Shown piece by piece: positions 17,615 through 26,153 of a stretch of DNA of 64,000 bases. Numbering within the stretch: the stretch's first letter is position 1; each line of letters opens with the position of its first letter. The notes under the pieces are model-generated. The model made no database searches, had not been told where the DNA came from, and worked only from the letters and a program-made list of their open reading frames with translations. The position numbers and the translations under genes were made by a program. Source of the DNA: Paraburkholderia guartelaensis (GTDB lineage: Bacteria; Pseudomonadota; Gammaproteobacteria; Burkholderiales; Burkholderiaceae). Location: contig NZ_SMOD01000017.1 of NCBI RefSeq assembly GCF_004353905.1, forward strand, positions 105,978 to 169,977, in the 5' to 3' direction.

Positions 17615-18997
17615 ATGAAGCAGCACGCGCAGCGCGTCAAGACGCGCCATATCATTCTCGCGGTCATGTGTCTGATGTATTTCATCTCGTACATCGACCG
17701 CGTCAACATCGCGGTCGCGGGACCGCTGATCCGCCACGAAATGGGCCTGAGCGCGGTGCAACTCGGCCTGGTATTTTCCGCATTCGCCTATCCCTATGCC
17801 GTCATGCAGATCATCGGCGGCTGGCTTTCGGACAAGTTCGGTCCGAAGCTTGTGCTCACCGTTCTCTCGTTGATCTGGGGCGCGGCGACGCTCGCCACGG
17901 GTTTTGCCGGCAGTGTCGCGATGCTGGTCGCGCTGCGCTTCGCGCTCGGCGTGGGCGAGGGTGGAGCGTTCCCCACGGCCACACGCGCTTTCACGTACTG
18001 GATGCCGGTGGGCGAACGCGGCTTCGCGCAGGGCATCACGCATAGTTTCGCGCGCCTGGGCGGCGCGATCACGCCGCCGCTCGTGCTCGCGGTGGTCGTG
18101 GCAGGCGGCTGGCGCGACGCATTCATCCTGCTTGGCATCGCGAGCCTCATGTGGACGGTGCTCTATCTCTTCGTGTTCACGAACTCACCGGAACAGAACC
18201 GGCGCGTCACGCCCGAAGAGACCGCCGAGATCGGCTATTGCAAGGGCGACTGCGACCGCGCCAAGCGCCAGGCGACGCCGTGGCGCAAGCTCGTGCGGCG
18301 CATGTGGCTCGTCACGTTCGTCGACTTCTGCTATGGCTGGCTGTTGTGGGTCTATCTCACGTGGCTGCCGTCGTATCTGAAAGAGTCGCGCGGTTTCGAT
18401 CTCAAGCAGCTCGCGCTCTTCACGGCGCTGCCGCTGCTCGCGGGCGTGGTCGGCGACACGCTCGGCGGCGTGGTTTCCGACCGGCTCTACAAGTGGACCG
18501 GCCGGCTGCGCTTTGCGCGCTGCGCGGTGCTCGTGACCGGCATGGGGGGCTCGCTCATTTTCCTGCTGCCGATGGTGTCCGTCGCGAACCCGATGGTCGC
18601 GGTGCTCTTCCTCTCCGCTTCGTTCTTCTTCCTGGAGATCACGAATCCGGTGCTGTGGACGCTGCCGCTCGATATCGCCGGCAAATATGCGGGCACGGCG
18701 GGCGGCATGATGAACACGGGCTTCGGCATTGCGGGGATGGTGTCGCCGGTCGTGTTCGGCTACCTGATCCAGCACACCGGCAGCTATAACGTGCCGTTCC
18801 TGATCTCGGCCGGCTTGCTGGCGCTGGGGATCGTCGCGGCACTCTTCATCGATACCTCACGCACGGTCGAGGCCGACGAGGAGCGCGAGCGGCGCATGGG
18901 TCCGGAAGAGGCGGGGGCCTTCGCGTTCCTCGACAGCATGCCGACGGTGCAGCTCGAACGGCACACGCTGCGGCGCCCGCTGCGCTGGTGGCGCTGA
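17615..18997 (+). CDS. sauU: MFS transporter, probable sulfoacetate permease SauU
   Basis: A 460-residue major facilitator with about 12 hydrophobic segments, beginning at HIILAVMCLMYFISYIDRVN. The anion:cation symporter subfamily signature region GWLSDKFGPK follows helix 2, and the charged central loop lies near residues 195-225. It follows sauT by 60 bases with an AGGAGA ribosome site and completes the sauRSTU order, so import of sulfoacetate is the likely role. Related ACS-family carriers move other organic acids, so the substrate depends on context. Confidence 0.8.
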   Translation: MKQHAQRVKTRHIILAVMCLMYFISYIDRVNIAVAGPLIRHEMGLSAVQLGLVFSAFAYPYAVMQIIGGWLSDKFGPKLVLTVLSLIWGAATLATGFAGSVAMLVALRFALGVGEGGAFPTATRAFTYWMPVGERGFAQGITHSFARLGGAITPPLVLAVVVAGGWRDAFILLGIASLMWTVLYLFVFTNSPEQNRRVTPEETAEIGYCKGDCDRAKRQATPWRKLVRRMWLVTFVDFCYGWLLWVYLTWLPSYLKESRGFDLKQLALFTALPLLAGVVGDTLGGVVSDRLYKWTGRLRFARCAVLVTGMGGSLIFLLPMVSVANPMVAVLFLSASFFFLEITNPVLWTLPLDIAGKYAGTAGGMMNTGFGIAGMVSPVVFGYLIQHTGSYNVPFLISAGLLALGIVAALFIDTSRTVEADEERERRMGPEEAGAFAFLDSMPTVQLERHTLRRPLRWWR

Positions 18998-19033
18998 GCC
19001 TCGCAGGGTGTGCGGGGCGTGAGCAGTGCATGG

Positions 19034-19092
19034 GGCGGCCCTGAAGGCCTCCGGGGGCTTCCGGGGCCTTCCGGGGCCTTGAGAGGGCCGCC
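19034..19092. terminator. Hairpin between convergent sauU and the beta-hydroxyacid dehydrogenase gene
   Basis: GGCGGCCCT at 19034-19042 pairs with AGGGCCGCC at 19084-19092. The loop holds repeats of CCGGGGCCTT, which form further GC pairs. It fills the gap between two converging genes, so a bidirectional terminator is likely. There is no clear T tract. Confidence 0.5.
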
Positions 19093-19105
19093 ACTCAGGT
19101 ACGCC

Positions 19106-20023
19106 TTATGCGCCGCCGTCGAGCTTGCGCAGGCGCCAGATGAGGCTCGACGTGTCGAAGCGGCTGCCGCCGAGACGCTGCACGTCGCCGTAGAACTGGT
19201 CGACGAGCGCCGTCACCGGCAGCGCCGCGCCGTTGCGCTTCGCTTCGTCGAGGCAGAAGCCGAGGTCCTTGCGCATCCAGTCCACGGCGAAACCGAAGTC
19301 GAACTTGTTGGCCATCATGGTCTTGCCGCGGTTGTCCATCTGCCAGCTCGCGGCCGCGCCCTTGCCGATCACGTCGAGCACGAGCGCCATGTCGAGCCCG
19401 GCGCGCTCGCCGAAGTTGATCGCCTCGGACAGCCCCTGCACGAGGCCGGCGATGCAGATCTGATTGACCATCTTGGCGAGCTGGCCGGCGCCCGCCGCGC
19501 CCACCAGCGTCACGGCCGCCCCGTAGTGGGCGAGCGTGGGCTTCGCGCGCTCGAAGGCTGCGGCTTCGCCGCCGCACATGATCGTGAGCTTGCCGTTCTG
19601 GGCGCCCGCCTGGCCGCCCGACACGGGCGCGTCGATGAAATGCAGGCCATGTTCGGCGGCTTTCGCCGAAAGCTCGCGCGCGACGTTGGCGGAGGCGGTC
19701 GTGTGGTCGGCAAACACGGCGTCGCGCGCCATGCCGGCGAAGGCGCCGTCCGCGCCGAGCGTGATGCTGCGCAGGTCGTCGTCGTTGCCGACGCAGGCGA
19801 GCACCAGATCGGCGCCCTGGGCCGCTTCACGCGGCGTGGCGGCCGCGCGGCCGCCGTATTCGGCGACCCATTGCGCGGCCTTTTCAGCGGTGCGGTTGTA
19901 GACCGTAACGTCGAGCCCGGCCTTGGCGAGATGACCGGCCATGGGATGGCCCATCACGCCGAGGCCCAGGAACGCGACACGGCGTACCGGATTGGGGGCG
20001 GACGAGGATGCGGATTGGCTCAC
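19106..20023 (-). CDS. Beta-hydroxyacid dehydrogenase (3-hydroxyisobutyrate dehydrogenase family)
   Basis: A 305-residue NAD(P)-dependent dehydrogenase. The GTG at 20023 is preferred because AAGGAG lies just upstream; an ATG 14 codons earlier lacks one. The nucleotide motif FLGLGVMGHPMAGHL is at residues 18-32. The substrate motif DAPVSGGQAGAQNG and the catalytic lysine in GQLAKMVNQ are present. Family members reduce or oxidise short hydroxyacids such as tartronate semialdehyde, 3-hydroxyisobutyrate or sulfolactaldehyde. Its place beside sauU makes a C3 sulfonate substrate worth testing, but nothing in the sequence decides this. Confidence 0.82.
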   Translation of the reverse strand: MSQSASSSAPNPVRRVAFLGLGVMGHPMAGHLAKAGLDVTVYNRTAEKAAQWVAEYGGRAAATPREAAQGADLVLACVGNDDDLRSITLGADGAFAGMARDAVFADHTTASANVARELSAKAAEHGLHFIDAPVSGGQAGAQNGKLTIMCGGEAAAFERAKPTLAHYGAAVTLVGAAGAGQLAKMVNQICIAGLVQGLSEAINFGERAGLDMALVLDVIGKGAAASWQMDNRGKTMMANKFDFGFAVDWMRKDLGFCLDEAKRNGAALPVTALVDQFYGDVQRLGGSRFDTSSLIWRLRKLDGGA

Positions 20024-20119
20024 AGTGGCTCCTTGGGGTGGGGTTTGAGGCTGGGGCGGTTTCATTATCTCAGCTATCGGCGCGGCGCCTGGGCGGCGTC
20101 GGCACGAGGCGGCGCCGGC

Positions 20120-20152
20120 CTGGACTCAACCTGGACTCAACCTGGACTCAAC
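20120..20152. repeat. Three tandem copies of CTGGACTCAAC
   Basis: Three exact 11-base copies lie head to tail in the 253-base gap between the divergent dehydrogenase gene (start 20023) and the DUF3311 gene (start 20277). The unit resembles the CTGGACTTAA direct repeats that I recall being reported for TauR, a MocR-type taurine regulator; a MocR-type gene is present at 40095-41669. An 11-base period keeps the copies on one face of the helix, as expected for an operator. Confidence 0.7.
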
Positions 20153-20276
20153 GATAAGGCGCGTCTGGCACTAGCCGCGCGCGTTTTTGTCAGCCGATAC
20201 TCGGTACAACAAGACGGCCTGGCCGGCTTTGCTCGCGACTGGAGCAGGGCGCCCAGGCCCGCAAAAGGAGACAAGG

Positions 20277-20480
20277 ATGCTCAGGTATCTGATCGGAATC
20301 GGCCTCCCTTTTCTGGGCGTCATCGGCGCGCTGCCCTGGGTGGCTGCGCAGCAGGACCGCTACGTCTTTGGCGTGCCCTTCATCTACGCGTGGATCTTCG
20401 CCTGGTTCCTGCTGACCTCCGGGTGTCTCTTCATCTGCTGGCGCTGCTTCGACCGGCACCGCTACGCGAACGAGAACTAG
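20277..20480 (+). CDS. Small DUF3311-type membrane protein
   Basis: A 67-residue protein with two hydrophobic segments (about residues 4-22 and 33-53), ending in a charged tail RCFDRHRYANEN. The start at 20277 follows AAAAGGAGACAAGG. DUF3311 proteins are commonly encoded immediately before sodium:solute symporters and are thought to act with them. Here the symporter starts 72 bases downstream on the same strand. The molecular role is unknown. Confidence 0.8.
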   Translation: MLRYLIGIGLPFLGVIGALPWVAAQQDRYVFGVPFIYAWIFAWFLLTSGCLFICWRCFDRHRYANEN

Positions 20481-20552
20481 CGAGCGCCCGCGGCGCCGAC
20501 CGCATCCGCGCGCCACCGCCCATCCCATCGTCTCCACCCTGGAGAGCCGCGC

Positions 20553-21965
20553 ATGTCCACATTCGTTTTCTCGCTCCTCATCGCCTTTTCGCTGTATCTC
20601 GCCATCCGCTCCCGGCGCGGCCACGGCAAGCAGAGCGTGCACGACTTCTTCGTCGCGTCGCGCCAGTTCGGCGTCGCGCTCGTGTTCTTCCTCACGGCCG
20701 GCGAGATCTACAGCATCGGCACGATGGTCGGCTTTCCGGGCGGGATCTATGCGAAAGGGCCGACCTACGGCATCTGGTTTCTCGGCTACATCCTGCTGGC
20801 TTACCCGATCGGCTATTTCATCGGGCCGCGCATCTGGGAGGCCGGCAAGCGGCACAACGCCATTACGCAGGCGGACCTCTTCAAGGGTCACTATCGCAGC
20901 CGCGCGCTCGAGCTGATCGTGGCGGGCTCGTCGATCCTGTTCCTGATCCCCTGGGGCGAACTGCAGTTCACGGGCCTCGCCTCCGCGCTCAAGGGACTCG
21001 GCTGGCACGTTCAGCCGTTCTGGCTGATCGTCGTCTGCGCCGCGCTCGCGTTCACCTATATCGCCATTTCCGGTGTGCGCGCCTCCGCCTGGATCGCGGT
21101 GCTCAAGGACATCCTGATGCTGCTCGCGATCGTCGTGACGGGCGTGGCCGCCGCGTGGATGGCAGGCGGCACGCACGAGGTGTTCCATGCCGCGAGCCAT
21201 CAGGTGAGCAACGCGATGACGCCGCCGCAGCTGCGCTTCTCCATGAGCACGATGCTGTTCCAGTCGCTCGGCTTCTACATGATGCCGTTCGCGGCGCAGG
21301 GCTTCTTCACGGCGCGCGGGCCCAACACGATCCGCCGGACCCAGATCGCCATGCCGCTCTACATGATGATGTACCCGTTCCTCGTGGTGGCCTCGTACTA
21401 CGCGATCAGCGCGAACCTCAAGCTCGCCTCGCCCAACGACGCGTTCTTCGCGGCAGCCGTCCACCTGCTGCCCGACTGGCTGCTCGGCCTCGTCGCGGCG
21501 GGCGCCGCGCTCTCGGGGCTGCTCGTGCTGGCGGGCATCTGTCTCGCGATCGGGCCGATCGTCACGCGCAACCTCATTCCGAACCTGCCCGAGACGCGCC
21601 AGAAGCGCACCGCGAAATTCGTGATCGTCGCCTATCTGCTGGTGTCGATCGCCACGACGCTGCTCACGCCGAACCTCATGCTCTTGCTCATCAACCTGAC
21701 CTACTACGGCGTGACGCAGTTCCTGCCCGGCATGCTGATCCTGCTCGCCGGACGCCAGGTGCGGCCAGCCGCGGTGGCGGCAGGCATCGTCTGCGGCCAG
21801 GGCCTCGCGATCGTGTGCTACGTGCTGCATATCGGCTTCGGCGGCATCAATCTCGGGCTCGTGTGCCTGGCTGTGAACGTGCTCGTCGTCTTCGTGGGAC
21901 ATATTCTGTTGCGTCCGTCCGGGCGGCGCTATGCCATGCCCGATCCGCTTCACCGCCATTCATAG
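20553..21965 (+). CDS. Sodium:solute symporter (SSS family)
   Basis: A 470-residue membrane protein with about 13 hydrophobic segments. Residues near 25-75 (SVHDFFVASRQFGVALVFF and GEIYSIGTMVGFPG) match the SSS core. SSS proteins co-transport sodium with sugars, amino acids, urea, pantothenate or organic acids; this sequence does not tell which. It is followed after 15 bases by an amidohydrolase, so the imported compound may be an amide, ureide or related molecule. The start follows GGAGAGCCGCGC. Confidence 0.85.
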   Translation: MSTFVFSLLIAFSLYLAIRSRRGHGKQSVHDFFVASRQFGVALVFFLTAGEIYSIGTMVGFPGGIYAKGPTYGIWFLGYILLAYPIGYFIGPRIWEAGKRHNAITQADLFKGHYRSRALELIVAGSSILFLIPWGELQFTGLASALKGLGWHVQPFWLIVVCAALAFTYIAISGVRASAWIAVLKDILMLLAIVVTGVAAAWMAGGTHEVFHAASHQVSNAMTPPQLRFSMSTMLFQSLGFYMMPFAAQGFFTARGPNTIRRTQIAMPLYMMMYPFLVVASYYAISANLKLASPNDAFFAAAVHLLPDWLLGLVAAGAALSGLLVLAGICLAIGPIVTRNLIPNLPETRQKRTAKFVIVAYLLVSIATTLLTPNLMLLLINLTYYGVTQFLPGMLILLAGRQVRPAAVAAGIVCGQGLAIVCYVLHIGFGGINLGLVCLAVNVLVVFVGHILLRPSGRRYAMPDPLHRHS

Positions 21966-21980
21966 GAGTTGAGCCTGTCA

Positions 21981-23657
21981 ATGAACCCGCAAGCCTCGTC
22001 TGCTTCTGCAGCTCAGCCGGTCACGGTATTCGCGGCACGCCGCATCCTCACGCTCAACCCTGGCCAGCCACATGCGACGCACGTGGCCGTGCGCGAGGGG
22101 CGCATTCTCGCGGTCGGCACGAGCGAGGACGCCGCGCGGTGGGAGACGCAATACGGCGCCTGCACGCGGGACGACACGCTGCGCGACAAGGTGCTGATGC
22201 CCGGGCTCGTCGAAGGCCATTGCCACCTGATGGAAGGCGCGGTATGGGATGCGGTCTACGTGGGCTACTACGACCGTCGCGGGCCGGACGGCAAGCTGTG
22301 GCACGGGCTGCGCACGCTCGACGCGGTGCTCGAACGCCTCGCTGAAGCCGAACGCACCATGACCGAAGACGGCCCGTTGCTCGCGTGGGGCTTCGATCCG
22401 ATCTACTTCGGGGCGGCGCGTCTCACGACACGCGAACTGGATACGGTCTCGGCGAGCCGCCCAATCGCGATTCTCCATGCGAGCGTGCATTTGATGAACG
22501 TGAACAGCGCGATGCTTGCGCTCGCCGGCATCGACGAGGACACCGACGTGGACGGCATCGCGCGCGACGCGCAGGGCCGGCCCACGGGCGAGCTGCAGGA
22601 GTTCGCGGCGATGTTCCCGATCTACCAGGTGATTGGCGGCAAGCTCGCGATCGCGGCCAGCGAGAAGCCGCACGCGGTCTGGAATTTCGGCCGCGTCGCG
22701 CAGCTCGCGGGCGTGACGACCGCCACCGATCTCGTCAACGACCTTTCGCCACAGGGCAACCGGACCTTGCACAGCGTCACGGCCGACCCCGAGTACCCCG
22801 TGCGCATCGTGCCCGCGTTCGCTCCGCAGCGTAATCCCGCACAGAGCGCGGCCGGCGTGCTGGAGGCGATGGCGGGCAATACCGACAAGCTGCGCTTCGG
22901 GCCGGTGAAGTTCATCGTCGATGGCTCGATCCAGGGCTTCACCGCGCGCGTGCGCTGGCCAGGCTATGCGGGCGGGCAGCCCAACGGCCTGTGGCTGATT
23001 CCGCCCGCGCAACTGGTCGAGGTGTTCGAGCCGTATCACCGCGCCGGGCTGCAACTGCATATCCACACGAACGGCGACGAAGCGACCGAGGTCGTGCTCG
23101 ACGCGCTGGCGACGCTGCTCGCGCGCCATCCGCGGCCCGACCACCGGCACACGCTGCAGCACTGCCAGATGGCGGACGCGGCGCAGTTGCGGCGCATCCG
23201 CGCGTTGGGCCTGTGCGTGAACTTCTTCGCGAACCACATTTACTACTGGGGCGATGCCCACTACGGCCAGACCATGGGCCCGGACCGCGCGAACCGCATG
23301 GACCCGGCCGGCTCGGCGCAGCGCATGGGCATTCCCTACGCGTTGCATTCGGACGCGCCCATCACCGCGCTGAGCCCGCTGTTTACGGCGTGGTGCGCGG
23401 TGCGGCGCGAATCGGCCAGCGGCCGCGTGCTGGGCGAGGCGGAGCGGCTCACGGTCGATGAGGCGCTTCATGCGATCACGCTCGGCGCCGCGTACACGCT
23501 GCGCCTCGATCACCTGATCGGCAGCATCGAGGTGGGCAAGTTCGCCGATTTCGCGGTGCTCGACGAAGACCCGAGCACCTGTGCGCCCGAGCGCCTGAAG
23601 GACGTGCCGGTGTGGGGCACGGTGCTCGGCGGACGCGTCATGCGCGCCCCGCGATGA
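21981..23657 (+). CDS. Amidohydrolase family protein (YtcJ-like, Amidohydro_3)
   Basis: A 558-residue metal-dependent hydrolase. The ATG at 21981 is preferred to the TTG at 21969, which touches the AGGAG ribosome site. The metal-binding HxH motif is EGHCHLMEG. Other metal and catalytic positions are in HIHTNGDEA, TLQHCQM and ALHSDAPI. The C-terminal TLGAAYTLRLDH...VGKFADFAVLDEDP pattern is standard. YtcJ-like enzymes act on amides, formamides or cyclic amides, usually without a known substrate. Its stop overlaps the CobW-like gene start (ATGA), suggesting a metal-delivery partnership. Confidence 0.85.
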   Translation: MNPQASSASAAQPVTVFAARRILTLNPGQPHATHVAVREGRILAVGTSEDAARWETQYGACTRDDTLRDKVLMPGLVEGHCHLMEGAVWDAVYVGYYDRRGPDGKLWHGLRTLDAVLERLAEAERTMTEDGPLLAWGFDPIYFGAARLTTRELDTVSASRPIAILHASVHLMNVNSAMLALAGIDEDTDVDGIARDAQGRPTGELQEFAAMFPIYQVIGGKLAIAASEKPHAVWNFGRVAQLAGVTTATDLVNDLSPQGNRTLHSVTADPEYPVRIVPAFAPQRNPAQSAAGVLEAMAGNTDKLRFGPVKFIVDGSIQGFTARVRWPGYAGGQPNGLWLIPPAQLVEVFEPYHRAGLQLHIHTNGDEATEVVLDALATLLARHPRPDHRHTLQHCQMADAAQLRRIRALGLCVNFFANHIYYWGDAHYGQTMGPDRANRMDPAGSAQRMGIPYALHSDAPITALSPLFTAWCAVRRESASGRVLGEAERLTVDEALHAITLGAAYTLRLDHLIGSIEVGKFADFAVLDEDPSTCAPERLKDVPVWGTVLGGRVMRAPR

Positions 23658-24658
23658 ATCCCGCCGCCACGCCGCTGACCGTGCGCGCGCCGATCGACCT
23701 CGCGGTGATCGGCGGCTACCTCGGCGCGGGCAAGACCACGGTGGTCAATCATTTGCTGGAGGCGCCGCACGGCAAGCGCATCGCGGTGCTCGTCAACGAC
23801 TTCGGCGCCGTGAATATCGACGCCCGGCTCGTGCGCGCGCACAGCGACGACGTGATCGAGCTCGACAACGGCTGCATCTGCTGCACGATCGGCGGCGCGC
23901 TCGTCGATGCACTCGCGCGCCTCGCCGCGCGTGAAGAGCGGCCAGACCTGCTGCTGATCGAGGCGAGTGGGGTGTCGGACCCGGCGAAGATCGCCCAGGT
24001 GGGCTTGCTCAACGGCGCGTTTCGTCTCACCGCGGTGCTCGTGATTGCCGATGCGCTCGAGTTCGTGCACACGCTCGCCGATCCGCTGGTCGGCGCGATG
24101 GCGCAGCAGCAGATCGACAGCGCGAGCGCGGTGATCGTCACCAAGCTCGATCTGATCGAGGCCGGTGCGCGCGAGCGAGCCGTCGCGGACGTGCGCGCGC
24201 TTGCGCCCACCGACATTGTCGTGGCCGCCGATCACGGGCGCGTACCGCCCGCGCTACTGTTCGACGCAAGCATGCCGCAAACACGCGCGCTTGCCGATGC
24301 CAGGCGCTGGCAGCACCAGCCGCTCGGGTCGAACGCCGGCGCGTTTCCCGCCTTCGCAAGCGTGACGCTTGCCGCGCCCGACGTGCTGGACAAGGCGCGC
24401 CTGCGTGCATGGCTCAAGGCGCTGCCGCGCACGATCCTGCGCGCGAAAGGTTTCGTGCGCGTGGCCGATGCGAATGGCGGCATCAGCACCCGCGTGTGCC
24501 AGGTCGCTGCCCGCCGGCTACGCATGACGCCGCCCGCGCAGGGCGAGCATGCGCCGGGCGTGGAGAGCGTCATCGTCTTCATCGGCTTCATCGATACGGA
24601 AACCGAAGCGATGTTGCGCGACGGACTGCTCGCGTGTTGCGTGCATGCCGCCGCGTAG
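23654..24658 (+). CDS. CobW/COG0523-type G3E GTPase, putative metallochaperone
   Basis: A 334-residue GTPase of the COG0523 family. The P-loop GGYLGAGKT is at residues 20-28. The metal-binding CICC motif is C74, C76 and C77 in ELDNGCICCTIGG. Switch-region EASGVSDP and guanine-binding TKLD are present, and the C-terminal CobW domain starts near residue 235. Family members deliver zinc, cobalt, iron or manganese to client enzymes. Translational overlap with the amidohydrolase makes that enzyme the obvious client. No Zur-like box was recognised nearby. Confidence 0.85.
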   Translation: MNPAATPLTVRAPIDLAVIGGYLGAGKTTVVNHLLEAPHGKRIAVLVNDFGAVNIDARLVRAHSDDVIELDNGCICCTIGGALVDALARLAAREERPDLLLIEASGVSDPAKIAQVGLLNGAFRLTAVLVIADALEFVHTLADPLVGAMAQQQIDSASAVIVTKLDLIEAGARERAVADVRALAPTDIVVAADHGRVPPALLFDASMPQTRALADARRWQHQPLGSNAGAFPAFASVTLAAPDVLDKARLRAWLKALPRTILRAKGFVRVADANGGISTRVCQVAARRLRMTPPAQGEHAPGVESVIVFIGFIDTETEAMLRDGLLACCVHAAA

Positions 24659-24695
24659 TGCCGCATTCAAGGCCGCGCGCAGCGCGGGGAACCGT

Positions 24696-26015
24696 TCACC
24701 GCACCCCACTCATGGCAAGATGCCGCGTGTGATGGCGGCGGCCCACCCAGGCGGCCGAAAGTGCGCTCACGAGACCCGCGAACATCGTGTAGAGGCAGAT
24801 GAGCCACGGATCGCCGCCGTTGCGCTGCAAGAGCCAGGTCGCGATGATCGGGCTGATGCCGCTCGCGAAGATGCCCGAGAACTGATAGACGAACGAGATG
24901 CCGGAGTAGCGCACGTTGGCGTCGAACAGCTCCGCGAAGAGCGCGGCTTCGGGCCCGTAGACCGAAGCATAAATGACGCCTAGCGGAATGATCACGGCGA
25001 TCCATACGAACACCGGTGAGCCGCCGCTGTGCTTCATGAGCCAGAAGCCGAAGAACGACGACAAGCCCGTGAAGAGCGAGCCCCAGAAGTAGATGCGCGT
25101 CCTGCCGACGCGGTCCGAAAGACGGCCGAAAAACGGAATCGTGAAGATCATCGTGAAAGCGGCGGCCATCACGGCGAGCAGGGCGTCGGTGCGCGAGAGC
25201 TTGAGCGTCTGCGTGAGATAGGCGATCGTGAAAACGGCGAAGACGTTGAAGAACACCCCGTCGATGAAGCGTGCGCCCATGCCGGCAAGCACGTTGCCGG
25301 GATAGCGGGAGAGCACCTCGGCGATCGGCACGCGGACTTCGGCGCCCTGTTGCTTCACGCGTTCGAACTCGGGTGTTTCCAGCACACGCAGGCGAATATA
25401 CATACCGATCGCCACCAGCGCGAAGGAAAGAAAGAACGCCACGCGCCAGCCCCAGGCGAGAAACTGCGCATTGCTGAGCACGGACGAAAGCAGGGCGACC
25501 ACGCCCGACGCGAGGCAGAGCCCGATCGCGAGGCCGATCTGGGGAATGCTCGCATAGAGGCCGCGCTTGCCTTCGGGCGCGTATTCGAATGACATCAGCA
25601 CGGCGCCGCCCCATTCGCCGCCGAGGCCCAGACCCTGCGCAACGCGCAGGACGAGCAGCAGCGCGGGCGCCCACAGGCCGATCTGCGCGTAGGTCGGCAC
25701 GGTGCCGATCAGCACGGTGGCGACGCCCATGATCGAGAGCGTCATGATCAGCATGCTTTTGCGGCCGAGCCGGTCGCCGAAGTGACCGAACACGATGCCG
25801 CCGAGCGGACGGCTCAGGAAACCCACCGCGAAGGTGCCGTAGGCGAGCATCGTCGAGATGAGCGGATCGCCGCTCGGGAAATAAAGCTTGTTGAAGACGA
25901 TGCCGGCGACGACGCCGTAGAGGAAGAAGTCGTACCACTCGATGGTCGCGCCGATCAGGCTCGCGACCACCACGCGCCTCATCTGCCTGGCGTCGGTGCG
26001 GGGCAATGCGTTCAT
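24696..26015 (-). CDS. MFS transporter of the metabolite:proton symporter (MHS) family
   Basis: A 439-residue permease with 12 predicted helices. The MHS hallmarks are GATIEWYDFFLYG at the start of helix 1 and the FGHFGDRLGRKSML loop between helices 2 and 3. The start at 26015 has AAAGGAGAC upstream. MHS carriers move shikimate, proline betaine, ketoglutarate or similar organic acids. It lies downstream of a GMC oxidoreductase and an IclR regulator on the same strand, so it likely imports that oxidoreductase's substrate or a precursor. Confidence 0.85.
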   Translation of the reverse strand: MNALPRTDARQMRRVVVASLIGATIEWYDFFLYGVVAGIVFNKLYFPSGDPLISTMLAYGTFAVGFLSRPLGGIVFGHFGDRLGRKSMLIMTLSIMGVATVLIGTVPTYAQIGLWAPALLLVLRVAQGLGLGGEWGGAVLMSFEYAPEGKRGLYASIPQIGLAIGLCLASGVVALLSSVLSNAQFLAWGWRVAFFLSFALVAIGMYIRLRVLETPEFERVKQQGAEVRVPIAEVLSRYPGNVLAGMGARFIDGVFFNVFAVFTIAYLTQTLKLSRTDALLAVMAAAFTMIFTIPFFGRLSDRVGRTRIYFWGSLFTGLSSFFGFWLMKHSGGSPVFVWIAVIIPLGVIYASVYGPEAALFAELFDANVRYSGISFVYQFSGIFASGISPIIATWLLQRNGGDPWLICLYTMFAGLVSALSAAWVGRRHHTRHLAMSGVR

Positions 26016-26153
26016 GGCTGTCTCCTTTTTGGGGCGCACTTTGTGCGGTGCGGTTCCTTGAAAAGCAGGTTTTTTCGTCAGGTATCCTTTATTTACTGCG
26101 TGTCGTTTCGGTGCTGCATGGACTACTTGCTTGAGCCCCTGGATGTGGTGACT

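Noticed and set aside
19010..22345. A 1111-residue plus-strand frame
   Set aside because: It is rich in arginine, histidine and alanine, overlaps real genes on both strands and shows no domain; it is a GC-rich shadow frame.
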